From Xiphydria camelus (lineage: Eukaryota; Arthropoda; Insecta; Hymenoptera; Xiphydriidae), in the NCBI GenBank assembly GCA_963678675.1, contig OY783200.1, positions 13,456,890 to 13,520,889 on the forward strand: 64,000 nt of DNA, written 5' to 3'. Made by a program: the position numbers and the translations under genes. The notes below the pieces were generated by a model that saw only the letters and a list, made by a program, of their open reading frames with translations, was not told the DNA's origin and ran no database searches. Below are positions 10,939 through 20,452 of this stretch, piece after piece (within the stretch, counting starts at the first letter, position 1; each line of letters starts with the position of its first letter).

Positions 10939-11495
10939 TGTGGCGACCGGGCAATCGCCACGCCTCTATTGACCAGACATCCACAACGCATCTTGTCCAG
11001 TGATCAACCGATCACCACGCCTCTGGCGGCCAGGCGATCGTAGCGCCGTATCACCACGCTTCTGGAGATACACCCGTGCTCACGAAATCTGTCGCTGGTG
11101 ACTTTTTTTAAATGTTATTTTTAAACGTACTAACCAATGATTAATCAATCCTCGTGCTTTCATTAACGAGAGTAGACGTCACCGTAGCTAATGAGGGCAT
11201 GAGAATTAATTGTTCACTGGTTAGTACGTTTAAAAATAAGGTTTAAAAAAAGTCACCAGCGACAGATTTCGTGAGCACGGGTGTACAGCTAGCCACGCTA
11301 CGAGAGTCGGAAGTCCCATTCTCCTGCCGACTCGAGCCCACTACGGACACACCAACACAGCGCTCTGCTCTACCTCGCTAACCGTGGCTCATTGTCGATA
11401 TAATTAAAATAAACTCTCGTTATATTTTGTAACTATCGCCTCCTTCCGACCGTCCACTCTTCGCACGATCCGTGGGAGATCTCGAGATCCCCATA
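10939..11495 (+). repeat. 5' LTR of Gypsy-type retrotransposon
   Basis: Begins TGTGGCGACCGGGC and ends GAGATCCCCATA. It is paired with the 3' LTR at 19217-30625, which shares the same blocks (CCACAACGCATCTTGTCC, GAGAGTCGGAAGTCCCATTC, ATTAAAATAAACTCTCG). It is split by a 217-bp MITE at 11069-11285. The flanking 5-mers CGATC (left of this LTR) and GGATC (right of the 3' LTR) are a probable target duplication with one mismatch. AATAAA occurs in the R-like region. Confidence 0.88.
11069..11285. mobile_element. CACCCGTGCTCAC MITE in the 5' LTR
   Basis: A palindromic element with ends TACACCCGTGCTCACGAAAT and ATTTCGTGAGCACGGGTGTA. Blocks AAACGTACTAACCAATGATT and GTCACCAGCGACAGATTTCG are shared with copies at 18644, 31133, 31578, 41889 and 49421. 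The 3' LTR keeps an empty site (CTGGAGACAAAGCTAG), which aligns with the occupied one as a TA target-site duplication. Confidence 0.88.
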
Positions 11496-11516
11496 ATTGG
11501 TGACTCCGACGTGATT
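11496..11516 (+). promoter_or_regulatory. Primer-binding site of the Gypsy element
   Basis: ATTGGTGACTCCGACGTGAT directly follows the 5' LTR. The TGG start and position are as expected for the tRNA primer-binding site of Gypsy-type retrotransposons. The tRNA was not identified. Confidence 0.65.
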
Positions 11517-11519
11517 TGA

Positions 11520-12436
11520 GTGGATTACATCGTCAACTCAGCCCAAGCGACGCCACGAGGTACCCACGCCATCGCCAATATGCCGGTCGACCGCTCGCCA
11601 GCCCGCATGGACAACACTGGGAGCACCCCAAGCTCCTTGAACACGATCGATCGAGGCACCGCATCAACAGGTTTGAACACACAAAATGACCAGGCAGTCG
11701 AGAATCCGTTACTAGCCTTTGCACCATCAGGCAGTACGAACTACGCGTGGCAGTGGTAAATAGACCACAATTACCCACATTCTGAACTCTGAAACACTGG
11801 CACAAATTACGGATATCATTTCTCGCCCGCCAGCAACAGATAAATATCAAGCCTTAAAAGCCACGATTATACAGAGACTCACGGAATCGAGACAGAAGCA
11901 AATTTACCGCCTCGTTAACGACCTCGTGCTAGGTGACAAGAAACCCTCTCAGCTCCTGCGAGAGATGAAGGGCCTGGCAGCGGACAGCATGAACGACGAG
12001 ATGCTTCACAACCTTTGGCTAAGTCGTCTCCCAACATCCATTAGACCTTTGCTCATGATTTCTGACGGGTTAAACTTAGACGTTCTGGCGCTAATGGCGG
12101 ACAGACTAACAGAAACCGTGACCCTGCAAGGCCCAACGGTGGTCGCTTCGACTCATCATACCACCACAGTTGATCGAGTCGACAGCAGGTCACATACACC
12201 TCCATCGGCGTCCATAGAAATCAAGCTCAATGAACTACGGGAAGCTTTTGCTGTCTGCATGAGGGAACTCACCGACATGAAGATGAGACAGGCAAACTTT
12301 GACAGGCGCCGTTCATGCTCTCGTAACCGCAGCGGCCAGCGTTTTAGGAACAACTTTCGCTCTCAGTCTCGCCAATCTGGAATTTGTTATTACCACCACC
12401 GGTTTGGAGCGGACGCCAAACGTTGCACTATACCAT
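11520..12436 (+). pseudogene. gag: Gypsy-type gag, interrupted
   Basis: The N-terminal frame (11520-11759) starts right after the primer-binding site. The frame is then lost for a short stretch and resumes around 11880-11926. The resumed part carries the capsid-like stretch QLLREMKGLA...LWLSRLP, typical of Gypsy/Metaviridae gag, and a Ser/Arg-rich segment. A CxYHHRFG...C motif near 12390-12425 begins the nucleocapsid-like zinc motif. The gene is cut at 12436 by the 3.1 kb fold-back. Its frame resumes at 15585 and meets a TGA at 15620-15622, so gag and pol overlap with pol in the -1 frame. It is clearly non-functional. Confidence 0.85.
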
Positions 12437-12774
12437 TAGTCCAGGGAAATAAGACTTCCTCTGCGGAATGAGAGAAAGCAAGCTGGATTTTTGCAGAGAT
12501 CTTCGTTTTGATGTTCTAATGAAGCACCAAAAAGTCTCATATGCTCACCCTTGTGCGTCTCGAGATATCAAAGGTCAAAGGTCATGAAAATCAGTTTTTT
12601 GCGAAAATTTCGCTTCCGGTTAGTCTGATGTCTTAAGAAGTTTTAACAAAATTTACGTAAAACAGCATTCTATACAAGTTTGATTGTATACACTTTTTTG
12701 TACGATCAACCGCTTTCGAGATATAGCATGAAGAAGCGGGAGCGCGCGTTTTTGAATAGGTAATACTGTATATA

Positions 12775-13008
12775 CTGCCCAACTATGGAGAAAGGCAGTA
12801 AATAGCAAAACAAATCGAAGTGCGTTCTTGGTACCATTGAATATCTTGAATTATTTTGTACCCAAATTTTGTACCCTTTCGTAGTGTTAAAGGTAGGTTT
12901 TATTAGTAATCTGTCTTGGAAACCCTTCGGCAAAAGGCATCGAAGTTAAAGTTGATTTTCCACAAATTTGTCGGTTAGCAATTACTGCCTTTCTCCATAG
13001 TTGGGCAG
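12775..13008. mobile_element. CTGCCCAACTATGG MITE
   Basis: CTGCCCAACTATGGAGAAAG and its complement CTTTCTCCATAGTTGGGCAG bound a 234-bp insert in the left arm of the fold-back. The right arm lacks it and shows the empty site within CAGTATATACAG. The target duplication is AT or TATA depending on where the terminus is drawn. Confidence 0.8.
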
Positions 13009-13255
13009 TATACTGCTTAGCTATAACTATAAATGCACTTTTCTTAGTAGTTATACTAAAAAATTGAATTCCTATTATTATTTCAGTTAAAAGTTAGTTC
13101 ATTTATTAAAAAGAATATAATAAATAATTAATAACAAAAAATGCATCCTTTTCCGCACCACTTTTGAAGTAGAATGCAAGGCGCGTTTTTTTAGACATGG
13201 TTTCTGAACAGTAACCGATTCACGTCTTTCGCAATTGCCAGCGTGCTTTATGTTT

Positions 13256-13390
13256 CCTCTTCTTCGTCCTCGTCTTCTTCAGGTTCCTCAAGTAGTTCTA
13301 CCAAAATATTGTTTTCATCATCACACGCTTCCGCTGTATCTAATTGCAAAATCTCTTCAGGCTCATGGCCACTGAAGTCTTCAATCTAAG
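13256..13390 (-). pseudogene. Inverted copy of the CXC-gene 3' end
   Basis: Read on the minus strand, this encodes FSGHEPEEILQLDTAEA followed by an acidic Glu/Asp tail (LLEEPEEDEDEEEET and a stop). The same end is encoded on the plus strand at 14800-14913. This copy has a longer linker and may be less damaged there. It shows that the left arm came from duplication of the gene's 3' region. Confidence 0.6.
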
Positions 13391-14120
13391 TTCTAACATA
13401 ATTGTTATATTTGACGGTTAGTCAGACAATTCTAAAAATATAAAAGCAATGGAGCAATTAAGGTATTTCAATGGTGACAGACGTATTCAAATTTTTTGCT
13501 TCAGGACTTAGTACAACTGATCACAAACTGTATTACGCACGAACGAAACTTTTGAGTAACTCTGTACTCTGAGCTCCTTGCTACACAGAGACCTGCTGCG
13601 TACAAATGTATCTCACACATATACACTGCCTGGCCCGTTAATCGTGGCAACAGTGCTTCTCTCTCCTTAGAATACCGCTATGTGCCTGCCACTACGTGCC
13701 GTAGTGGGGGCTGCCGCGCCTATCCCCTCTCCGGTAGCAAAAGTACTACTGAGTCCCATAGTCACAGGAGAGGGCTAAATCAGCTGTGCGCATTGTTGCC
13801 ACATCATCGTTACTCGTCCCCACCACTTTGCAGTTTCAAGAAAAATCTCAGTTTTTAAGTTATAATTTCTCTGAAACTATATGGCTCAGCACTTCCAGTT
13901 TTTGTGAACATAATCCTACAATATCATTTTATTCGCCGTTAGTTTTTCTTTAACATTGTAAGATTAGTTCTGTAGATATAGCTCAAAACGTCACTGAGGT
14001 GCCGTCTCTCTACATGTTAGCCATTGAAAGTCAGAGTAGAAAATGCTACTTTGAATTAACATTTTCTTTTAAACTACACGGCTCAGCCTTTTGAAATTTT
14101 GGGAATCGATGGGTAATATT
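13391..14120. other. Non-coding centre of the fold-back
   Basis: No coding frame is recognised. A GC-richer stretch at 13620-13800 (around CTGCCTGGCCCGTTAATC) does not match anything else in the window. Confidence 0.4.
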
Positions 14121-14145
14121 TCAGTCTTTTAATTGGCAAAATTTC

Positions 14146-14913
14146 ATGAGATTCGTAAGAAAAGCGCAAAACCATGGAAATACCTTAAGACGAACTACTG
14201 CACTGTCTACATCTTCTGAAGTTCGCTTTGATGCAACAATGAATGTGCCAATCAGCCAAGAAAAGTTCTTATCAAACCGATGCAACAAAAACATTTTTAT
14301 TGAAATGCTTATTGAACAACTACAAGCTGGTAACATCGCTACAATATAAGCCAAGGATGATGCGGATATCCCAATCATCGAAACAGCCATCGAAGTATAT
14401 CGGAAAGAGAAAGAACCGCCGTCATCATTAGAGAATACGTCATCATTGATTTGCTTGTTCTTTTAGGGGGGGGGGGGGGGGGGGTCTAAAAATCAATTTT
14501 TTAAATTGCCTTTTCTTATAGTAAAACATTTAAAGAATGTTGCTTCCAAATTTCAAGTCAATCGGAGCAAAACTCTCAGTCATAGATCTTTAAAAAACGA
14601 GATGCTAGAGCCGAAAACAACACTATTGCCACCTGCCCCAGACGAACTATTAAACACAATCTTCTGCAATTGTAAAAAAGGATGTGGTGCGCAGTGTGGA
14701 TGTAGAAAAGTAGGACTACCATGCTCTACAGTTTGTGGTTAGTGTCACGGACAGGCATGCCTGAATCCTTCCTCAGAATTGCAAGTCATTGAAAACTTCA
14801 GTGGCCATGAGCCTGAAGAGATTTTGCAATTAGATACAGCGGAAGCGTATGATGATGAAGACTCAACTACTTGAGGAACCTGAAGAAGACGAGGACGAAG
14901 AAGAGGAAACATA
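14146..14913 (+). pseudogene. Relic gene: PIN-like/CXC-domain transposon-associated protein
   Basis: A protein frame with stops and frameshifts. The first part reads NVPISQEKFLSNRCNK, then after a TAA at 14347-14349 continues AKDDADIPIIETAIEVY. A frame-shifted VIIDLLVLL follows, where relatives have a conserved acidic GEDTDLLVLL-like core. A poly-G run near 14467 interrupts the gene. From about 14590 the frame has PPAPDELLNTIFCNCKKGC and then GAQCGCRKVGLPC, a Tesmin/TSO1-like CXC cysteine-rich domain, broken by TAG at 14740-14742. It ends in an acidic tail. I recall this domain order from uncharacterised insect proteins often found with repeats. Assignment to a transposase superfamily is not possible here. 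Confidence 0.6.
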
Positions 14914-15585
14914 AAGCACGCCGGCAACTGCGAAAGACGTGAATCGGTTACTGTTCAGAAACTTTGGTTAATATCGAAAATATGGATTAGGCCAATAGGG
15001 TAAACATGGATTAGGGTAGTAGGTACATGTGGTTGTAGTAACATATCTTTAAAAAAACGCGCCTTCTATTCTACTTCAAAAGTAGTGCGGAAAAGGATGC
15101 ATTATTTGTTATGAATTATTTATTATATTTTTTTATAAATGAACAAACTTTTAATTGAAGCAATAATAGGAATTCAATTTTTTAGTAACTACTAAGAAAA
15201 GTGCATTTATAGTTATAGCTAAGCAGTATATACAGTATTACCTATTCAAAAATGCGCGCTCCCGCTTCTTCACGGTATATCTTGAAAACGGTTGATCGTA
15301 CAAAAAAATGTATAGAATCAAACTTGTAGAGAATACTGTTTTACGTAAATTTTGTTAAAACTTCTTAAGACATTAGACTAGCCGGAAGCGAGATTTTCGC
15401 AAAAAACTGATTTTCATGACCTTTGACCTTTGATATCTCGAGACGCACAAGGGTGAGCATATGAGACTTTTTGGTGCTTCATTAGAACATCAAAACGAAG
15501 ATCTCTGCAAAAATCTAGCTTGCTTTCTCTCGTTCCGCACACACACACAGATGGGGTTTTTATATACCTTATTTCCCTGGACTAC

Positions 15586-17730
15586 ATGCTCGTTCAACGT
15601 TTCGACCAACCAGGGAAACTGAAAATGCAGCTGGCAGTACAAGCGGTCGCCGACGGCAGCGACTGCAGCACCGCACAAACTCAAGATGTCAGACTCCACA
15701 TACACGACCGGAAGACCAACCGACGATACTTAATAGATTCTGGCTCGGTGCTATCAATATTAACCGTTCGATTTTTCCAAAAACCACCACCAAAAGCTAA
15801 CCTCACTTTATACGTAGCCAATACCACACCAATTTCTACGTACGGATGCCATACCGTCAATGTCGATCTGAACTTACGACGCGATTTCAGCTGGCCATTC
15901 GTGGTGGCTGACGTTCCAGAGTCAATCTTAGGAGCTGATTTCCTGAGCCATCATTTTCTGCCCATCGATCTCAAAAATAAGCAACTCGTCGACTCGACCA
16001 CCCGCATGACCACTAAGGGTCGGGTGATTAACACAAAATTTCACAGCATCTCTACTTTGGATCAGTCGATGCCCTACGCTGACATACTCCAGCAATTTAT
16101 CAGCATCACTCAACCATATTCTTCTGCATTCAGCACGAACATCGATTTTTCTCACAGGATTGTCACTAATGGATCACCTGTGACAGAAAGACCGCGCAAA
16201 CTTTTCGGCGAAAAGGCCACCGCCGCGCGAGCAGAGATACAGCGATTATTGGACAGAGGTATCATCAAGCCCTCCAGCAGCGCTTGGGCCAGTCCGATCC
16301 ACCTCGTCAAGAAGAAAGATGGCAGCTATCGTCTTTGCGGCGACTACCGCAAACTAAACAGCGTCACTGTGCCTGATAAGTATGCCCCACCACTCATCCA
16401 GAGTCTGTTCCTGGTCACACATGGAAAAACAATCTTTTCGACCATGGACTTGGACAAGGCATACTATCAGATACCAGTGCATCCTGAGGACACTCAGAAG
16501 ACGGTGATTACCACACCCTGGGGACTCTACGAGTACACTAGGATGCCGTTCGGTCTGAAAAATGCTACACAGACATTCCAACGATCCATGGACTGGATAT
16601 TTCGTGGCCTGGACTTCGTCTTCGTCTACAAAGATGACATCCTTGTCATGTCGAAGAACGAACAGCAGCACCAGACTCACCTACGCCAGGTATTTGAACG
16701 ATTGGCAGACCATAACCTCACCATCAACCTGAGTACGTGCAAGTTTGGTAAGCAGCGAGTCAACTTTCTCGGTTACCAAATCGACAGAGAAGGTTTCCAA
16801 CCAAATCCAGAACGCGTAGGAACGATCAATAATTACCCGCAACCAAAAACTGTCATGGAACTGAAGCGATCCATCGGAATGTTCAACTATTACCGTCCGT
16901 GTATCAAACATTCGGCACAACTCCAGCTCCCGCTCACTTTGTACCTACAGGCTTCGAAGAAGAAGGACAAGACGCCAATCAGGTGGTCCACCGAAGCGGT
17001 AACAGCCTTCGAAGCTTGCAAGAGAGCACTGACATCTGTGACGCACACCTCCTTTCCGTCTCCCAACGCTCTGCTCGTTTTAACAACTAACGCTTCCACC
17101 ACGGCGATAGGAGCCTCTCTCGAACAACTCAAGGACAGCGTATGGAAACCTATCGGATTTTCCTCAAGGAAATTAATGGTCACAGAGACAAGGTATAGTA
17201 CGTACGATAGAGAATTGCTGGGAATTTTCGCAGCGGTGAAGCACTTTCATCACCTCATAGAAGGTCGTCCTTTCGTCATCAAGACGGATCACAAACCTCT
17301 GACCTACGCCTTCCAACAGAAGCTTGACAAAGCCTCAGAGCGTCAGCTTCGACAGTTAGACTACATTTCGCAGTTCACCACTGATATCGTATATTTGAAA
17401 TGTGAAGAGAATGCGGTCGCCGACGCTTTCTCCAGGTTAAACGCTATTCAGATGCCAACGGTTCTCGATCCCAAGACCATCCAACAACATCAGCAAGAAG
17501 ATCAAGAACTCCGCAAACTCACCAACAGCAATGACTCTGCACTAAAACTCAATTTATTGATACTCGACACCGATACACAAATCTATTGCGACACCTCAAC
17601 GGGGATTGTACGTCCTTATCTTCCTCGGTCAATCCGAAAAACGGCATTCCACACCGTACACAATCTTTCACATCCCAGCAGACGTCACTTCTTGACTGAT
17701 CAGAGAAAAATACGTCTGGCCGGGCATTAG
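15586..17730 (+). CDS. pol: Gypsy-type pol: protease, reverse transcriptase, RNase H
   Basis: One long open frame of the retrotransposon polyprotein. The upstream codons (15520-15585) belong to the inserted fold-back, so the native part starts near 15586. Protease: YLIDSGSVLSIL, with active-site DSG at 15736-15744. Reverse transcriptase: KPSSSAWASPIHLVKKKDGS, FSTMDLDKAYYQIPV, MPFGLKNA, and the catalytic box written YKDD at 16627-16638, where the usual second residue is hydrophobic. RNase H: the first catalytic Asp of the usual TDAS motif is Asn (TNAS, codon at 17089-17091), while TDHKPLTYAF is intact. The integrase zinc-finger start (HNLSHPS) precedes the stop. A one-base frameshift near 17700 separates it from the integrase. 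Likely inactive. Confidence 0.9.
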   Translation: MLVQRFDQPGKLKMQLAVQAVADGSDCSTAQTQDVRLHIHDRKTNRRYLIDSGSVLSILTVRFFQKPPPKANLTLYVANTTPISTYGCHTVNVDLNLRRDFSWPFVVADVPESILGADFLSHHFLPIDLKNKQLVDSTTRMTTKGRVINTKFHSISTLDQSMPYADILQQFISITQPYSSAFSTNIDFSHRIVTNGSPVTERPRKLFGEKATAARAEIQRLLDRGIIKPSSSAWASPIHLVKKKDGSYRLCGDYRKLNSVTVPDKYAPPLIQSLFLVTHGKTIFSTMDLDKAYYQIPVHPEDTQKTVITTPWGLYEYTRMPFGLKNATQTFQRSMDWIFRGLDFVFVYKDDILVMSKNEQQHQTHLRQVFERLADHNLTINLSTCKFGKQRVNFLGYQIDREGFQPNPERVGTINNYPQPKTVMELKRSIGMFNYYRPCIKHSAQLQLPLTLYLQASKKKDKTPIRWSTEAVTAFEACKRALTSVTHTSFPSPNALLVLTTNASTTAIGASLEQLKDSVWKPIGFSSRKLMVTETRYSTYDRELLGIFAAVKHFHHLIEGRPFVIKTDHKPLTYAFQQKLDKASERQLRQLDYISQFTTDIVYLKCEENAVADAFSRLNAIQMPTVLDPKTIQQHQQEDQELRKLTNSNDSALKLNLLILDTDTQIYCDTSTGIVRPYLPRSIRKTAFHTVHNLSHPSRRHFLTDQRKIRLAGH

Positions 17731-18454
17731 AAAAGACGTCACTGCCTGGGCTAAAGAGTGTATACATTGCCAACGCGCGAAAGACCAACGGCACACCCAC
17801 TTACAGGCCAACCACATTGACGTTCCCGACGATAGATTCAAGCATATCAACCTGGATATCATCATGATGCCAGAACACCAGGGGTTTAAATATTGTCTCA
17901 CGATCATTGATCGTTTCACGAGATGGCCGGTCGCAGTCCCTCTGAGAGATATCACAGCGGACACAGTCACTACGGTCCTGTTGAACCACTGGATCGCCAA
18001 CTTCGGAACGCCCACAGTCATCATTACGGATCAAGGTTCCCAGTTCGAGTCATCATTGTTTGAGTCACTTTCAAAATTTATAGGTGCGGAAAGGCGCCAA
18101 ACATCACCATACCACCCACAATCCAACGAAATGGTTGAGCGGTGGCATCACACTTTGAAAGCAGCCCTCATGTGCTCTCCCAAACCTTGGACGGAGATTC
18201 TTCCCACTGCACTACTCGGCCTTCGCACCAGTATAAAAGATCTCCAGACATCGCCAGCAGAAATGCTCTATGGAACAACGCTACGCGTACCCGGGGAATT
18301 TTTCATGGATCTCGACGAGCCAGCAAATCCACAAATCTTCCTGGAGAAACACCGAGAATTCATGAGAGGACTCAAACCTACTCCTACATCCCATCATAAC
18401 AGAGCCAAAATATTCATCCCAAAGGATCTTTGCACCTGTACGTTAGGCAAGTAA
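17705..18454 (+). pseudogene. pol: Gypsy-type pol: integrase, frameshifted
   Basis: Continues pol in another frame. The zinc-finger cysteines appear as ECIHCQRAK. The catalytic core follows: the Asp in HINLDI, then IIDRFTRWPVAVPL, ITDQGSQFES with the second Asp, and the third acidic residue in SNEMVERWHHTLK. The frame stops at 18452-18454 inside an inserted element. The normal C-terminal part reappears after the insertion at about 18901. Known function of the family: inserts the reverse-transcribed cDNA into chromosomes. This copy is broken. Confidence 0.85.
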
Positions 18455-18900
18455 CTCTAGTGGCGCCACGAGGTGGTCGGAGTTCGTAACTCTAGGGTGA
18501 CTGTCACTCCAATTCGTGTCTAATGGAGCCTGTGAAACAGTCAGTAATTAAACCCGTTAGTTATTATGAGACTCATAATTAACTTGAATTAATTTAAAAC
18601 TTTCAAAACTAAGCTGGTTCAACTGTCAACAGACCGGTGACCGTACACCTAGGGACTCGGAATCTGTCGCTGGTGATTTTTTTAATGTTACTTTTAAACG
18701 TACTAACTAATGATTAATCAATCCTAATGCTTTCATTAACGAGGGCAAACGCCACCGTAGCTAATGAGGGCATGAGAATTATTTGTTCATTGGTCAGTAT
18801 GTTTAAAAATGACATTTCACTTATCCCCCTAGAGTTGCGTGGAATGTCCATGAGGTCGCGCGCGCGTCGGTGATTTGAGATACTTGCCTAGCGTATAGCC
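18444..18900. mobile_element. Insertion after the Gypsy integrase core
   Basis: TAGGCAAGTA and TACTTGCCTA bound about 457 bp that interrupt the pol C-terminus. Near both ends lie further inverted pieces (TAACTCTAG with CTAGAGTT). The target duplication is not clear. A truncated copy of the CACCCGTGCTCAC MITE (18644 to about 18814) lies inside. Confidence 0.6.
18644..18814. mobile_element. CACCCGTGCTCAC MITE, truncated and diverged
   Basis: Starts TACACCTAGGGACTCGGAAT and shares AACGTACTAACTAATGATTA and CACCGTAGCTAATGAGGGCA with the other copies. The right terminal repeat is missing after ATGTTTAAAAATGAC. This is the most diverged copy in the window. Confidence 0.75.
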
Positions 18901-19196
18901 ATGCATTTTTGTGATGCGATCATGTAAAGGCTCCTCTGGAAAAGCCTTATCGAGGACCTTACAGAATCACAAAAAGGGTTACTGACAGACTCTACCAGCT
19001 CAACGTTGATGGAACTCTCAAACACATCAACGTGGATAGACTCAAAACTGCATATATCAACAAAACGGATTCAGAAGTAAGCACTTCTGACACGGAAGCC
19101 AACCAGAATCCACAAACTCTGGAGCAATGGACATCGACTATGGATAGACCAGCAAACACATACAAGAAGAGAGTCACTTTCAAGCCACCAACTTGA
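18901..19196 (+). pseudogene. pol: Gypsy-type pol: C-terminal tail
   Basis: The frame resumes with a stop replacing an Arg-type codon, then CDHVKAPLEKPYRGPYRIT and DGTLKHINVDRLKTAYI, typical of the integrase C-terminal region of Gypsy elements. It ends in TGA at 19194-19196. The purine-rich AGGGGGGAGTAC that follows is the likely polypurine tract. Confidence 0.75.
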
Positions 19197-19203
19197 AAGT
19201 ACC

Positions 19204-19216
19204 TAGGGGGGAGTAC
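19204..19216 (+). promoter_or_regulatory. Polypurine tract
   Basis: TAGGGGGGAGTAC lies immediately before the 3' LTR, the expected site of plus-strand priming. Confidence 0.6.
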
Positions 19217-20452
19217 TATGGCGACCGGGCGATCGCCACGCCTCTAGCGACCAGACAGCCACAACGCATCTTGTCCAGTGATCAACCGATCACCACGCCC
19301 CTGGCGGCCAGGCGATCGTAGCGCCGGATCACCACGCTTCTGGAGACAAAGCTAGACACGCCACGAGAGTCGGAAGTCCCATTCCCAGCAAACAAGGTAT
19401 CGTTATTTTGACGTGGATTATCCGTCTCCAATCACGTCGAATTGACCAATTTTTAGACCTGAAAATGACGTGAAATCGACGATAATATGTCTCATCCATT
19501 CGGCGTCGAATAATAACGTCGAAAACACGTAATTTTAAGACGTGTTTTTAATCGTTTTTTCGACGTCGAAAATAGGTGTTTTTCAGGTTGATAAACTCCA
19601 GGAAGGGAGGGGGGAAGGCGTACACACATTAATACCTATTTCATTTATTGCAAAATTAATATATATTATTTGAAAAACAAACAAAGTATTTTCTCTTCAT
19701 GTTAAAATATAATAGTCTTTATAGTTATCAGTACGAATACAGCCTATATACTTATAACAATTTATACCTGCCAACAAGTATTGCTACAAACAAATACGGT
19801 GTTTTTAAGGGCCCAACATGAATGAGAAAAAGTAAAGCACACCCCAGTCCGCAGACGCACGTCAAAATGACGTCATAATCTGGTGACTTATACCCAGTTA
19901 TGACGTGACTATATGACGACAATATGACGTGAAAATGACCTTCTAATGTCACAGACCGATGACGTGATTTATCTGACGTCATTTTCACGTCACGAAACGA
20001 CGTGAATTTGACGTCCAAAAATATGTTTTATTCACCAGAAATCCACTTTCAATTAAAACCACTGAATATTATTGTGTAAGTGTATATTTTGATAAAATAC
20101 CAGAGAAACTGTGGTACATGATCAACTTTTATTCTTATAATTAACATAACAATAATTAAGGCACTATAATATTATATGCAATATACAAAAGTGTGTTCAA
20201 GAGGATTATCAATATTTCAAAATGCGCAAATTATCGAATACAAATAAAAATGATGGTAGAGGATAACTGAAAATATATAATGTAATTATATGTAGGTATA
20301 CTTCGACCGCCGAGAGATGAAGCGCGAAAAACTCAGTCTAAACGTTTAAGCACTACGGAATCCATATGCGCTCGGCGTTTTTTGCGCTTCTTCTCTCAGC
20401 GGTGGAACTATATAGGTATATACTTTCAAATAGAAATGTGGGTACATACATT

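Larger units (their letters stand above)
12437..15584. mobile_element. 3.1 kb fold-back element inserted in gag
   Basis: The ends are TAGTCCAGGGAAATAAG and its exact complement CTTATTTCCCTGGACTA. CAT flanks both sides (12434-12436 and 15585-15587), and removing the element restores the gag frame, so a 3-bp duplication is firm. The left arm (to about 13390) and right arm (from about 14800) pair over roughly 700-900 bp. The right arm follows a relic gene for a CXC-domain protein. The left arm carries an inverted copy of that gene's 3' end. A separate MITE (12775-13008) sits only in the left arm. Confidence 0.85.

Noticed and set aside
15520..15585. Native start of the Gypsy pol frame
   Set aside because: These codons belong to the inserted fold-back; the frame is open through the junction only by chance.
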